The position numbers were made by a program, and so were the translations under genes. This document shows, piece by piece, positions 25,632 through 34,868 of a DNA stretch of 64,000 bases. The stretch is taken from assembly GCF_011044255.1 (NCBI RefSeq), contig NZ_CP049107.1:558001-622000 (forward strand), read 5' to 3'. The notes below the pieces were generated by a model. It was not told where the DNA came from. It did not search any database and saw only the letters and a list, made by a program, of their open reading frames with translations. Origin of the DNA: Rhizorhabdus phycosphaerae (GTDB lineage Bacteria > Pseudomonadota > Alphaproteobacteria > Sphingomonadales > Sphingomonadaceae). Positions within the stretch are counted from its first letter, which is position 1; every line of letters starts with the position of its first letter.

Positions 25632-26585
25632 ATGACCCTCAATGTCGCCGTCCAGATGGACCCTCTGGAGACGATCAACATCGCGGGCGATTCCACCTTC
25701 GCGATTATGCTCGGCGCGCTCGAACGCGGGCACAAGCTCTGGCATTATCAGGCGGGCGACCTCTGCTATCGCGACGGGCGGGTGACCGCACCGGCGCGTC
25801 CGATCCTGAAACTTCAGCGCGTCGCGGGCGACCATTTCGCGGTTGGCGACGTCGAGGTCATCGATCTGGCCGACGATATCGACGTCGTCCTGATGCGGCA
25901 GGATCCGCCGTTCGACCTCGCCTACATCACCGCCACGCATCTGCTCGAGCGGATCCAGCACAAGACCCTCGTCGTCAATGACCCGGCCTCTGTGCGCAAC
26001 GCGCCCGAAAAGCTGTTCGTGCTCGATTATGCGCGCTTCATGCCGCCGACGATGATCACCCGGCGGCTCGACGACGCGCGCGCCTTCCATGCCGAACATG
26101 GCGAGGTGGTGGTCAAGCCACTCTACGGCAATGCCGGGTCGGCGGTGTTCCATGTCGGCCGGAACGACGCCAATCTTGCCGCGCTGACCGAATTGTTCGG
26201 ACAGGTGTGGCGCGAGCCCTTCATGGTGCAGGCCTTCCTTCCCGACGTGACCAAGGGCGACAAGCGGATCGTGCTGGTCGACGGCAAGGTTTCCGGCGCG
26301 ATCAACCGCCTGCCCAAGGCCGGCGAGATCCGGTCCAATCTGGCCGCCGGGGGACGCGCCGATGCGACCGAACTGACCCCACGCGAAGAGGAAATCTGCG
26401 CGGCACTCGGCCCCGACCTCGCCGCGCGCGGTCTGCTGTTCGTCGGCATCGACGTCATCGCCGGGCACCTGACCGAGATCAACGTCACCTCCCCCACCGG
26501 GATCGTCGCGATCGACCGCTTCAACGGTACCAACACTGCCGCGCTGATCTGGGACGCCATCGAGGGACGCCTGCGCGCTCGATAA
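25632..26585 (+). CDS. gshB: Glutathione synthetase
   Basis: This 317-aa ATP-grasp enzyme joins gamma-glutamylcysteine and glycine. It starts MTLNVAVQMDPLETINIAGD, with VVKPLYGNAGSAVFHVG forming the ATP site and EINVTSPTGIVAIDRFNG near the C-terminus. Full length. It lies in the same orientation as yraN and four bases before the DedA start, so a common transcript is likely. Confidence 0.97.
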   Translation: MTLNVAVQMDPLETINIAGDSTFAIMLGALERGHKLWHYQAGDLCYRDGRVTAPARPILKLQRVAGDHFAVGDVEVIDLADDIDVVLMRQDPPFDLAYITATHLLERIQHKTLVVNDPASVRNAPEKLFVLDYARFMPPTMITRRLDDARAFHAEHGEVVVKPLYGNAGSAVFHVGRNDANLAALTELFGQVWREPFMVQAFLPDVTKGDKRIVLVDGKVSGAINRLPKAGEIRSNLAAGGRADATELTPREEEICAALGPDLAARGLLFVGIDVIAGHLTEINVTSPTGIVAIDRFNGTNTAALIWDAIEGRLRAR

Positions 26586-26589
26586 TCGG

Positions 26590-27189
26590 ATGAGCGACTG
26601 GATCCAGCGGCTGATCGCCGATGGGGGTTATTTCGGCCTCTTCCTGCTCATGCTGGCGGAGACGGTCTTCCCACCCATTCCGTCCGAAGTCATCATGTCG
26701 ATGGCCGGCCTGCAGGCAGCGAAAGGCATTCTTTCGCTCCCCGGCGCCATTCTGTCTGGTTCGGCGGGCGCCATGCTCGGCAACCTGCTCTGGTACCTGC
26801 TCGCCCGCGGCCTAGGCATGGACCGGCTTCGCCCGTTGATCGAACGATATGGCCGCTGGCTGACGATGGACTGGGGAGAGGTCGATCGCGCCGAGCGATG
26901 GTTTGCGCGCCACGGCTATCTGATCGTTTTCGTCGGGCGGATGATGCCGACCCTTCGTTCGCTGATCTCGGTGCCCGCCGGTCTGCTGCGCATGCCCATA
27001 CTGCCCTTCGCCCTCTCGTCCGCGCTCGGCACGATCGGCTGGTCGGCGATGCTGGCCCTTGGTGGCTGGGTGCTGGGCACCCGCTTCTCGCAGATGGAGG
27101 CCTGGCTCGACGTCGCTGCGACGGCGGCGCTGATCCTCATGGCCGGGCTGTATCTGTGGCGCCTGGCGACATGGCGGCGGTCGCGCTGA
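26590..27189 (+). CDS. DedA family inner-membrane protein
   Basis: This 199-aa protein has about five hydrophobic segments. LFLLMLAETVFPPIPSEVIM and FVGRMMPTLRSLISVPAGLL, with the conserved FxGRxxPxxR motif, are diagnostic. DedA/VTT proteins act as flippase- or transport-like factors affecting membrane phospholipids and proton homeostasis. It converges with the LacI-family gene 10 bases away. Confidence 0.92.
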   Translation: MSDWIQRLIADGGYFGLFLLMLAETVFPPIPSEVIMSMAGLQAAKGILSLPGAILSGSAGAMLGNLLWYLLARGLGMDRLRPLIERYGRWLTMDWGEVDRAERWFARHGYLIVFVGRMMPTLRSLISVPAGLLRMPILPFALSSALGTIGWSAMLALGGWVLGTRFSQMEAWLDVAATAALILMAGLYLWRLATWRRSR

Positions 27190-27199
27190 CCGCAGGGGG

Positions 27200-28231
27200 T
27201 CAGGCCGAAGCGCGCAGCACCAGTTCCGGCTCCATCACGACCGAGTCACAGGCATCCCCGGCGATCCGGCGGAACAGCCGGTCGACCATCTCGAATGCGC
27301 CACGCCTGATGTCCTGACGGATGGTCGTCAGTGCCGGGCTGAATTGCGCGGCGGTCGGGACATCGTCATAGCCGATCACCGAAACGTCCGCCGGGACGGC
27401 CAGTCCCCGGTCGGCCAGCGCGCGAACGGCCGCCATCGCGATGACGTCCGAGGCGGCGACGATGCCGTCCGGAGCGCGATTGGCCGCGAGATGATCCGCG
27501 AACAGCTGATAGGCGCCTTCCGGCGTCAGCGAGGCCGGCAATACCCCTGCCGGTTCTATCCCGGCTTCGCGATGCGCATCGAGAAAGCCCGTATAGCGTG
27601 CGCTGATCTCGGGAACGTCGGCATGGCCGGCGAACAGGATGTGGCGCCTGCCCTTCTGGATCAGATGACGGGCGGCGATCCGTCCCCCGGCGACATTGTC
27701 GGTGCCCACCGAACAATATTTCTGGCCCTCGGCAAACTCGCCCCAGACGACCAGCGTCGAATAATTGTCCGCAGCTTCCTCGAGCACGTCTTCCTGATTC
27801 GACTGGCCGATCACGATCACACCGTCGAGCCGGCCGGAATTGGCCAGCGAATCGAGCCATAGCTTGTCGGTCGGAATGACGCGCGTGAGGAGCAGGTCAT
27901 AGCCGCGATCGGTCACGGCATCGGCGACATGGCCCAATATCGTAATGAAGAAGGGATCGGAGACATGCTGGCCGACTTCATGCCCCAGCGGGAAGACGAT
28001 CCCGATCGCGTTGGTCCGCTTCAGGCGGAGGTTTCGCGCCATCTGGTTCAGACGAAACCCATGCTCGCGGGCCAGCGCATTGATCCGGGTGCGCGTGTCG
28101 AGGCTGATCATCTTGCTGCCGGCAAGAGCCCGCGAAACGGTGGACGCCGAAACGCCTGCAAGGCGCGCCAGATCGGATATGCTGCTAACCGCGCCCTTGC
28201 CCCTGGCTCCAGACTTCACGTCATTTGGCAT
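27200..28231 (-). CDS. LacI-family transcriptional regulator
   Basis: This 343-aa protein has the helix-turn-helix SISDLARLAGVSASTVSRAL with the hinge NQMARNLRLKRTNAIGIVFP. A periplasmic-binding-like effector domain follows, including TDNVAGGRIAARHLIQKGRR and DVSVIGYDDVPTAAQFSPAL. No transporter or sugar-utilisation gene adjoins, so it acts at a distance and its ligand cannot be assigned. Confidence 0.93.
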   Translation of the reverse strand: MPNDVKSGARGKGAVSSISDLARLAGVSASTVSRALAGSKMISLDTRTRINALAREHGFRLNQMARNLRLKRTNAIGIVFPLGHEVGQHVSDPFFITILGHVADAVTDRGYDLLLTRVIPTDKLWLDSLANSGRLDGVIVIGQSNQEDVLEEAADNYSTLVVWGEFAEGQKYCSVGTDNVAGGRIAARHLIQKGRRHILFAGHADVPEISARYTGFLDAHREAGIEPAGVLPASLTPEGAYQLFADHLAANRAPDGIVAASDVIAMAAVRALADRGLAVPADVSVIGYDDVPTAAQFSPALTTIRQDIRRGAFEMVDRLFRRIAGDACDSVVMEPELVLRASA

Positions 28232-28281
28232 TGATGCGCCCCTTGGGCGGCCGGATCGGCCGCAGCTTTCAGGGCTCTTCC

Positions 28282-28746
28282 TTAGAAGGCCCGTTCGAGC
28301 CGGTCCAGCAGGCTGAGGGCGGGGCTGATGGCAGGGCCGGGCAGATCGGGTGCCTCGCCTTCGAGGCGGCGGACCCGCGCGTAGAGGTCGAGGCTCGATT
28401 CGACGAGCATCCGCGCCTGGGCTGGCAATCCATCGAGGACAATCCGCTCGGAGCCGGCTGCATCGCCGAGGCGCCGCGCCGAGGCCAGCGCCTCCTCGTC
28501 GCTCATCTGGCCGAGCTCGATCGCCCGCTCCGTCAGAAGCCAGGCGAGCACGTGCATCAATCGCGTGGTGACCTTGAGCGATTCGCAGCTCATCGTGACC
28601 CGGCCCAGCGGGTCCAGCGTCTCGCGATCCTCGCGGCCACGATGCTCGAAATAGGCCCGGGCCTCGTCAGCCAGCAGCATGGCTTCGGTGTAGAGGCTCT
28701 CCACGAGCCTGCCACGCAGCCGAATCTCCCGAGGACCATCGTTCAT
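28282..28746 (-). CDS. rcdA: RcdA-like protein (DUF1465, regulator of CtrA degradation)
   Basis: This 154-aa protein has the DUF1465 opening RLRGRLVESLYTEAMLLADE and the helical core RVTMSCESLKVTTRLMHVLA with WLLTERAI. In Caulobacter RcdA is an adaptor that helps ClpXP degrade CtrA. The start at 28746 matches the family; an upstream in-frame Met at 28773 would add nine residues. ClpX and ClpP lie 17-19 kb away in this window. Upstream are two GTTAAC elements that could be CtrA half-sites. Confidence 0.85.
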   Translation of the reverse strand: MNDGPREIRLRGRLVESLYTEAMLLADEARAYFEHRGREDRETLDPLGRVTMSCESLKVTTRLMHVLAWLLTERAIELGQMSDEEALASARRLGDAAGSERIVLDGLPAQARMLVESSLDLYARVRRLEGEAPDLPGPAISPALSLLDRLERAF

Positions 28747-28791
28747 GAGTCGAACATGACATGGGTCCCGCACGGCCGAAAACGAAAAGAG

Positions 28792-28823
28792 GGTTAACGC
28801 CCCTCCTTTCGCCGTCGTTAACC
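28792..28823 (-). promoter_or_regulatory. Possible CtrA half-sites upstream of rcdA
   Basis: GGTTAAC (28792-28798) and GTTAACC (28817-28823) form an inverted repeat 18 bases apart, 46-77 bases upstream of the rcdA start. CtrA recognises TTAA-N7-TTAA and the half-site TTAACCAT; TTAACCA is present here. The spacing does not match the full consensus, so the call is tentative. Confidence 0.35.
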
Positions 28824-28838
28824 ACGAATGTCGGGAAT

Positions 28839-29252
28839 TCAGTTACATTTGCCGTCGAGCTGCACCGCAAAACGCTGGAGTTCGCCGAGCTTCGACTCGA
28901 TCGCCTCGCGCTGGCGCCGCAATTCGTCTTCCTTGAGTTCGCAGTAGCGCTTCGCCGCCGCGCGCTGGGCCGCGCCCTTGTCGCGCGGATCATAGAGATC
29001 GAGCAGTTCGCCGATCTCGTCCAGGCTGAAGCCGACCGCCTTGCCGCGCAGGATCAGCCCCACGCGCCGCCAGTCACGCCGCGAGTAGATGCGCGCCGCA
29101 CCTTCGCGACGCGGGGCGATCAGCCCCTCTTCCTCATAGAAGCGCAGCGCGCGCGGCGTGATGTCGAACTCGCGCGACATCTCCGAGATTGTGAAACTGT
29201 CGGGGGTGTGCTCGTCCCGGTGGCGGACGGCGGATGCACTGTTGGAAGCCAC
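28839..29252 (-). CDS. MerR-family transcriptional regulator
   Basis: This 137-aa protein has the winged-helix FTISEMSREFDITPRALRFY with EEEGLIAPRREG and the RIYSRRDWRRVGLILRGKAV wing. A dimerisation coiled coil then runs ALRQREAIES-like to the end. FSLDEIGELLDLYDP fits the LiuR/short-MerR branch, which often controls amino acid or fatty acid catabolism. Only one Cys is near the C-terminus, so metal sensing is unlikely. Target genes are not evident. Confidence 0.9.
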   Translation of the reverse strand: MASNSASAVRHRDEHTPDSFTISEMSREFDITPRALRFYEEEGLIAPRREGAARIYSRRDWRRVGLILRGKAVGFSLDEIGELLDLYDPRDKGAAQRAAAKRYCELKEDELRRQREAIESKLGELQRFAVQLDGKCN

Positions 29253-29351
29253 TTCTCATACCTCACAAGACTATCCCTTGCCCGTACGGCAGGCGGGCCC
29301 GGCGCTGCAATCGCAGTTACACAAACGATTGCAACTTTAGTCTAAGCGGCT

Positions 29352-29732
29352 TCACTTTTCTGCAGAATGAACGTCTTCCAGCGTCTCGCCGTCGCTTTCG
29401 ATGCGGCGATAGAAGCAGCTCCGCTGACCGGTGTGGCAGGCCGGCCCCGCCGGTTCGCATTGCAGCCAGACGGCATCCTGGTCGCAGTCGATTCGCGCCT
29501 CGACGACGCGCATGACGTTGCCGCTCGTCTCGCCCTTCTTCCACAGCCGGTTGCGCGAGCGCGAAAAGAAGGTCGCCTCGCCGGTCGCGACGGTGGCCTG
29601 CAGCGCTTCGGCGTTCATATGGGCCAGCATCAGCACTTCACCGGTCCTGTGATCGGTCACCACCGCCGTGATAAGTCCGGCGGCATCGAAACGGGGCAGC
29701 AGCCTGGCGCCCTTTTCACGGTCCTGTTCCAT
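29352..29732 (-). CDS. hisI: Phosphoribosyl-AMP cyclohydrolase
   Basis: This 126-aa single-domain HisI contains [40 protein letters not shown], and the zinc/magnesium-ligand stretch [16 protein letters not shown] with [11 protein letters not shown]. It catalyses the third step of histidine synthesis. Unlike enterobacterial HisIE it is not fused to the pyrophosphohydrolase. It is isolated from other his genes here. ATG 29732 is preferred over 29750. Confidence 0.95.
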   Translation of the reverse strand: MEQDREKGARLLPRFDAAGLITAVVTDHRTGEVLMLAHMNAEALQATVATGEATFFSRSRNRLWKKGETSGNVMRVVEARIDCDQDAVWLQCEPAGPACHTGQRSCFYRRIESDGETLEDVHSAEK

Positions 29733-29879
29733 GCCGTGCCGATGAGCCAAAGCGGCCCTTCAGGCAAGAGCCTGCCTCGAATTCCGCAGGGTTCAGAATA
29801 AACTTGTGACAGTGGGGCGACAAACGCTCAGCCTGTGACTATATGCGCCGCTATCCGGCCAACGCGATGGGATTTCGCG

Positions 29880-31340
29880 ATGCTCACCACGCATCCTTTT
29901 GACGACGACAAACTGCGCGAAGAGTGCGGAATATTCGGGATTTGGGGCGCCGAGACGGCCTCAGCCATGGTTGCTCTGGGGCTTCACGCCCTGCAGCACC
30001 GGGGGCAGGAAGCTGCCGGCATCACGAGCTGGGACGGCCATGCCTTCCACACCCATCGTGCGATGGGCCATGTGGCCGGCAATTTCGACCGGGACGAGGT
30101 GATCCGGAGTCTGCCGGGCCGAGTCGCCTGCGGGCATGTCCGCTATTCGACGACCGGCGAAACGGCTCTCCGCAATGTGCAGCCGCTGTTCGCCGAGCTT
30201 TCCTCGGGCGGCTTCGCGATCGCGCATAACGGCAACATCTCCAACGCGATGAAGCTGCGCCGCGAGCTCGTTCGTGGCGGTTCCATCTTTCAGTCGACGA
30301 GCGACACCGAGACGATCATCCACCTCGTCGCGATGTCCAAATATCGCACGTTGCTCGATCGTTTCATCGATGCGCTCAAGCAGGTCGAGGGCGCCTATTC
30401 GCTGATCTGCATGACGCCCGAGGGCATGATCGCGTGTCGCGATCCGCTGGGCGTTCGCCCGCTGGTCCTCGGCCGGGTCGGCGATTCCTATATCTTTGCG
30501 TCCGAGACGGTCGCGCTGGACGTCGTGGGAGCGACCTTCCTGCGGTCGGTGGAACCCGGCGAGCTGGTGATCGTGTCCGAACAGGGCATACGCTCCATCC
30601 GCCCTTTCGCCGAGATGCGCCCCCGCCCCTGCATCTTCGAACATGTCTATTTCTCGCGCCCCGACTCGATCGTCGACGGCTCGTCGGTCTATTCGGTTCG
30701 CAAGAGCATCGGTGCCCAGCTCGCGATCGAGAGCCCTGTGGACGCCGACCTCGTCGTTCCCGTGCCCGATTCGGGAACGCCGGCCGCGATCGGTTATGCT
30801 CAGGAGTCGGGCATTCCGTTCGAGCTCGGCATCATCCGCTCGCATTATGTCGGGCGCACCTTCATCCAGCCCGGCGACCAGGTTCGCCATCTGGGCGTGA
30901 AGCTGAAGCATAATGCGAACCGAGCCCTGATCGATGGCAAGCGGCTCGTCCTGATCGATGATTCGATCGTGCGCGGCACGACCAGCGTGAAGATCCTGCA
31001 GATGCTCCGCGATGCCGGAGCACGCGAAGTCCATCTGCGCATCGCCAGCCCCCCGACCCGGCACAGCTGCTTCTACGGCGTCGACACGCCAGAGCGCGCC
31101 AAGCTGCTCGCGGCGCAGATGAACGTCGCCGAGATGGCCTCCTATATCGGTGCTGACAGTCTTGCGTTCCTGTCGATCAACGGCCTGTACAAGGCGCTGG
31201 GCGAGCCTTCGCGCGACGACACGGCGCCGACCTATTGCGACGCCTGCTTCACCGGCGACTATCCGACGCATCTCACCGACCATGAGGAAATGACGCCGAC
31301 CGATCAGCTCGCGCTGAACGGCGAGCGCGTCGTCGCCTGA
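29880..31340 (+). CDS. purF: Amidophosphoribosyltransferase, [4Fe-4S] type
   Basis: This 486-aa enzyme catalyses the first step of purine synthesis. The N-terminal glutaminase begins at Cys 16 after a cleavable propeptide (MLTTHPFDDDKLREE). GHVRYSTTGETALRNVQPLF and the PRPP loop VLIDDSIVRGTT are present. Cys in RPRPCIFEH, in RHSCFYGVDTP, and the pair in YCDACF correspond to the four Fe-S ligands of the Bacillus enzyme. It therefore carries a structural cluster and a propeptide, unlike E. coli PurF. Confidence 0.97.
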   Translation: MLTTHPFDDDKLREECGIFGIWGAETASAMVALGLHALQHRGQEAAGITSWDGHAFHTHRAMGHVAGNFDRDEVIRSLPGRVACGHVRYSTTGETALRNVQPLFAELSSGGFAIAHNGNISNAMKLRRELVRGGSIFQSTSDTETIIHLVAMSKYRTLLDRFIDALKQVEGAYSLICMTPEGMIACRDPLGVRPLVLGRVGDSYIFASETVALDVVGATFLRSVEPGELVIVSEQGIRSIRPFAEMRPRPCIFEHVYFSRPDSIVDGSSVYSVRKSIGAQLAIESPVDADLVVPVPDSGTPAAIGYAQESGIPFELGIIRSHYVGRTFIQPGDQVRHLGVKLKHNANRALIDGKRLVLIDDSIVRGTTSVKILQMLRDAGAREVHLRIASPPTRHSCFYGVDTPERAKLLAAQMNVAEMASYIGADSLAFLSINGLYKALGEPSRDDTAPTYCDACFTGDYPTHLTDHEEMTPTDQLALNGERVVA

Positions 31341-31356
31341 ACCGACGGACTTTCGC

Positions 31357-32067
31357 ATGACCAACGCCCTTTCCGGGAAGACCGCGCTCGTCACGGGCGC
31401 TTCGCGCGGCATCGGTGCCGCCACGGCGGAAGCCCTTGGAGCGGCTGGCGCCCATGTGATCCTCGTCGCCCGGACTGCGGGCGGCCTGGAGGAAGTCGAG
31501 GAGCGGATCCACAAGGCGGGTGGCAGCGCCACCATTGCCCCGGTCGATCTGGCGGAGAATGACAGCATCGCCCGGCTGGCCGAGGCGATTGCCGGACGCT
31601 GGTCGTCGCTCGACATCCTCGTCCTCAACGCAGCCATGCTGGGCACGCTTGCGCCGGTGGCCGCGATCGACGCCAAGGAATTTGCCCGCCTGCTCACGCT
31701 CAACGTGATGGCACAGCAGCAGATGATCGCGGCCTTCGATCCGCTGCTGCGCGCCAGCGAAGCGGGTCGGCTGATCGGCGTCACGAGCAGCGTCGGCGCT
31801 GCGCCACGTGCCTATTGGGGCGCCTATGGCGCATCGAAGGCGGCGCTCGACAATCTCCTGCTCGCTTATGGCGCGGAGAATGCCAACATCAGCGCAGTTC
31901 GCGTCGCCATCGTCGATCCGGGCGCCACGGCCACGGCCATGCGCCGCAAGGCCTATCCGGGCGAGGACCAGTCGACGCTTAAGAGCCCCGAGACGGTGGC
32001 AAACGCAATCCTGGCTCTGGTCACCGAAGAATACGAGACCGGCAAGCGCATCCGCGTCGAAGCCTGA
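31357..32067 (+). CDS. SDR family oxidoreductase
   Basis: This 236-aa Rossmann protein has the cofactor motif TGASRGIG at 14-21, NAA in LVLNAAMLG, and the active-site YGASKAALDN with Tyr and Lys. Substrate unknown. The 16-bp gap after purF suggests co-transcription. A hairpin follows between it and the convergent cfa-like gene. Confidence 0.9.
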   Translation: MTNALSGKTALVTGASRGIGAATAEALGAAGAHVILVARTAGGLEEVEERIHKAGGSATIAPVDLAENDSIARLAEAIAGRWSSLDILVLNAAMLGTLAPVAAIDAKEFARLLTLNVMAQQQMIAAFDPLLRASEAGRLIGVTSSVGAAPRAYWGAYGASKAALDNLLLAYGAENANISAVRVAIVDPGATATAMRRKAYPGEDQSTLKSPETVANAILALVTEEYETGKRIRVEA

Positions 32068-32071
32068 GGAA

Positions 32072-32091
32072 GAGGGCGAGCGGTCGCCCTC
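32072..32091. terminator. Bidirectional hairpin between SDR gene and convergent cfa-like gene
   Basis: GAGGGCGA and TCGCCCTC form a perfect eight-base stem with loop GCGG, four bases after the SDR stop and 21 before the stop of the leftward gene. No strong U-run follows on either strand. Confidence 0.5.
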
Positions 32092-32112
32092 CCCCTCAGC
32101 GATCATGCAGGC

Positions 32113-33393
32113 TCAGGGCTTGACCAGCGTCACCTGAACGACGTCGATCCCGCCGCCCGCGAACCCGCCCTCGCAATACATCAGGTAGAAGCGCCACAGC
32201 TTGACGAAGGCGTCATCGAAGCCCTTGGGCAGGGCTCCGGCGGCGACCGCCCGGTCGAAGCTCTCCCGCCAACGGCGCAGCGTTTCCGAATAGTGCAAGC
32301 CGAAGCGGTGCAGGCTGTCCTGCTCCCAGCGTAGCCCGGCCTTCTCGGCCGCCGCACGGAATCGGCTCTCGGAAATGAGCATGCCACCAGGGAAGATATA
32401 GGTCTGGATGAAGTCGGCGTCGGTGCGATAGCTTTCGAAGATCGCATCGTCGATGTCGATATATTGGATAGCCGCCCGACCGCCCGGCCTCAGCGCGCGT
32501 GCGATCGCTTCCATATAGGCGGGCCAATATTCCTCGCCCACGGCCTCGACCATCTCCACACTGGCCACGGCGTCGAACTGGCCGGGAACGTCGCGATAGT
32601 CGCAGATTTCGAACCGGGCCCGGTCAGACAGTCCTGCAGCAGCTATGCGCGCATCGGCATAGGCCTTCTGCTCGACCGATAGCGTGATGCCGGTAACGTC
32701 GGCGCCATAATCGGCAGCAGCGATCTCGGCGAGGCCGCCCCACCCGCAACCGATCTCGAGCAGGCGCGAGCCGGGGCGGAGGTCCAGGCGATCGAGCAGC
32801 GCCGCTACCTTACGATGCTGCGCGGCCTCCAGGCTCTCGCTTGCCTCGATCGGTTCGGCAAACAGCGCCGAGGAGTAGCTCATCGTCCGATCGAGCCACT
32901 GCTCATAGAAGTCGTTGCCCAGATCATAGTGGAAGGCGATGTTCTTGCGGGCATTGGCGCGGCTGTTGCGCCGGAAGGCATGCCAGACGAGATTGAACAG
33001 GCGCAGCGGTCCCTGTGCCCGTCCGAGCTCGCCGAGCGGATGGCGATTACGCATGAACAGGTCGAAGATCGGAACCGGGTCGGGGCTCGTCCATTCGCCT
33101 TCGGCCCAGCTGCGATACCAGCCCACCGAGCCGGTCGTGACGAGCCGGACCAGCGGTCGCCAGGTCTTCAGTTCGACCACCGCGACCGGTCCCGGCCGTC
33201 GACCGCCCAGGACGCGAAAGCTGCCATCCGGCAGGGTCGCCTCGATGGCGCCTTCCTCAAGGCCCCGATCGATCGTGTCGAGGAGCCGTTGAAAACCGGG
33301 CGACAGCAGTCGCGCGAGCCAGCTGGCCCCGGTAGCGAAACGGCGATCGGCGAGAAGCAGGTGCTGACCCCGCAGCGGCGGCTCGGCATTCAT
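32113..33393 (-). CDS. cfa: Cyclopropane-fatty-acyl-phospholipid synthase family protein
   Basis: This 426-aa SAM-dependent enzyme has FHYDLGNDFYEQWLDRTMSY, the SAM site RLLEIGCGWGGLAEIAA and QYIDIDDAIFESYRT, typical of CFA synthases. It transfers a methylene group to unsaturated acyl chains of membrane lipids, giving cyclopropane fatty acids. The N-terminal domain (about 1-120) is the lipid-binding part. Family members also include other lipid methyltransferases. Confidence 0.9.
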   Translation of the reverse strand: MNAEPPLRGQHLLLADRRFATGASWLARLLSPGFQRLLDTIDRGLEEGAIEATLPDGSFRVLGGRRPGPVAVVELKTWRPLVRLVTTGSVGWYRSWAEGEWTSPDPVPIFDLFMRNRHPLGELGRAQGPLRLFNLVWHAFRRNSRANARKNIAFHYDLGNDFYEQWLDRTMSYSSALFAEPIEASESLEAAQHRKVAALLDRLDLRPGSRLLEIGCGWGGLAEIAAADYGADVTGITLSVEQKAYADARIAAAGLSDRARFEICDYRDVPGQFDAVASVEMVEAVGEEYWPAYMEAIARALRPGGRAAIQYIDIDDAIFESYRTDADFIQTYIFPGGMLISESRFRAAAEKAGLRWEQDSLHRFGLHYSETLRRWRESFDRAVAAGALPKGFDDAFVKLWRFYLMYCEGGFAGGGIDVVQVTLVKP

Positions 33394-33497
33394 TCGAATC
33401 TGTCCGTCCTATCCCCAATTCGGCGCGGTCCGATCCGCTTATATGCAGGCTTACGGAGCCGCGAGAGGCTTTGTTGCAAAGAAGCGAGAAATATCCG

Positions 33498-34868
33498 TCA
33501 GCGGCTTTGCGCCGCCGGGAGAGCCCGCGCCCTGGCTTCCTTGTGACCGATGATCTGGCGCGGATAGCCGGGCGGGGACAGGCCCGCTTCATAAGGGTCG
33601 TGAACGGCATCACCCTTGATCATCGCGATCTCCGGAACCCATGTACGGATATAGCCGCCGGCATCGAATTTCGGCGACTGGACGAGCGGTGCCATGATCC
33701 GCCCGAAAGGATTGGAATCGAACCCCGATCCGGCCACCCACTGCCAGTTCACCGCGTTGCTCCCATAGTCGGCGTCGAGCAGCGTATCCCAGAACCAGCG
33801 TTCGCCCCGGCGCCAGTCGATCAGCAGATGCTTGATGAGAAAGGACGCGGCGATCATCCGCACGCGATTGTGCATGAAGCCGGTCGCCCAGAGCTCACGC
33901 ATTCCGGCGTCGACGATCGGATAGCCCGTGCGCCCCCGGGTCCAGGCGTGAAAATCCTTGTCGGCGGCGGCACCGGTGCGCCAAGGAAAATCCCCGAATG
34001 CGTCCCGACCCGGGGCGTCGCCATAATTAGGCTGAATGTCGATGATGTTGGCGCAGAAATCGCGCCAGGCGATCTGCCGAAGCCAGGGCTCGGCATTGGC
34101 CCGTGACCGGGCTGCCGCCTTGAACCACAAGGTCGCGGGCGAAATCTCCCCGAAATGCAGGTGCGGGGACAGGCGGGAAACGCCATCGACCGACGGCATG
34201 TCGCGATCATGATCGTAGCGATCGAGCCTGGGCAGAAAATGATCGAGCGCCTTGCGCGCCCCTTCTTCGCCCGGCGTCCACCCGGAAAACCCGCCCGACC
34301 AGTCGGGTTCGGTCGGCAGGAGCTTCCACGCCTTCAGCGGTTCGCTCCGCAAAGACGCCGTGGGCGCTTCGAACTTTGCGGGGGCTGCCGATGGCTTGGG
34401 CGGGGGCATCTGCTCCTTCAGCGCGCGCCAGAACGGGGTGAAGATCCGGTAGCGCCCACGCGATCCGGTCAGCACGCCCTCGGGCGGGGCGAGACGCGTG
34501 CCGTCGTGAAGGGTGAGATCGAACGTTTTGCCGACGCGCGCTTCGAGGTCTTTCCACCAGGGCTCGTAATGACGAAGGCCGTGAATCCGCCGGGCACCCA
34601 CCGCCTCCGCGATGTCACGCAGATGGTCCAGCGTGTCGCCCGATCGCAGGATCAGCTTCCCGCCCCGCTCGGCGATCTTCTCCTGAAGCGCCGTCAGGCT
34701 GTGGTGCAGCCACCAGCGCTGCGCGCCGCCCATACACCAATGCCCCGCGACCGCGTCGTCGAGGACATAGACGCCGAGCCAAGGGCCTTCCTGCGTCGCC
34801 TCGGCCACGGCCGCCTGGTCGGCGATCCGCAGATCCTGGCGAAACCAGACGAGCGATGGCGCCTTCAA
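33498..34868 (-). CDS. phr: Deoxyribodipyrimidine photolyase
   Basis: This 456-aa protein has the N-terminal alpha/beta domain (LVWFRQDLRIADQAAV). The FAD-binding domain contains RTGYPIVDAGMRELWATGFM, HNRVRMIAASFLIKHLLIDW and NWQWVAGSGFDSNPFGR. It repairs cyclobutane pyrimidine dimers with blue light. Overlap with the upstream small periplasmic protein gene by four bases (ATGA) shows co-transcription. Confidence 0.96.
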   Translation of the reverse strand: MKAPSLVWFRQDLRIADQAAVAEATQEGPWLGVYVLDDAVAGHWCMGGAQRWWLHHSLTALQEKIAERGGKLILRSGDTLDHLRDIAEAVGARRIHGLRHYEPWWKDLEARVGKTFDLTLHDGTRLAPPEGVLTGSRGRYRIFTPFWRALKEQMPPPKPSAAPAKFEAPTASLRSEPLKAWKLLPTEPDWSGGFSGWTPGEEGARKALDHFLPRLDRYDHDRDMPSVDGVSRLSPHLHFGEISPATLWFKAAARSRANAEPWLRQIAWRDFCANIIDIQPNYGDAPGRDAFGDFPWRTGAAADKDFHAWTRGRTGYPIVDAGMRELWATGFMHNRVRMIAASFLIKHLLIDWRRGERWFWDTLLDADYGSNAVNWQWVAGSGFDSNPFGRIMAPLVQSPKFDAGGYIRTWVPEIAMIKGDAVHDPYEAGLSPPGYPRQIIGHKEARARALPAAQSR

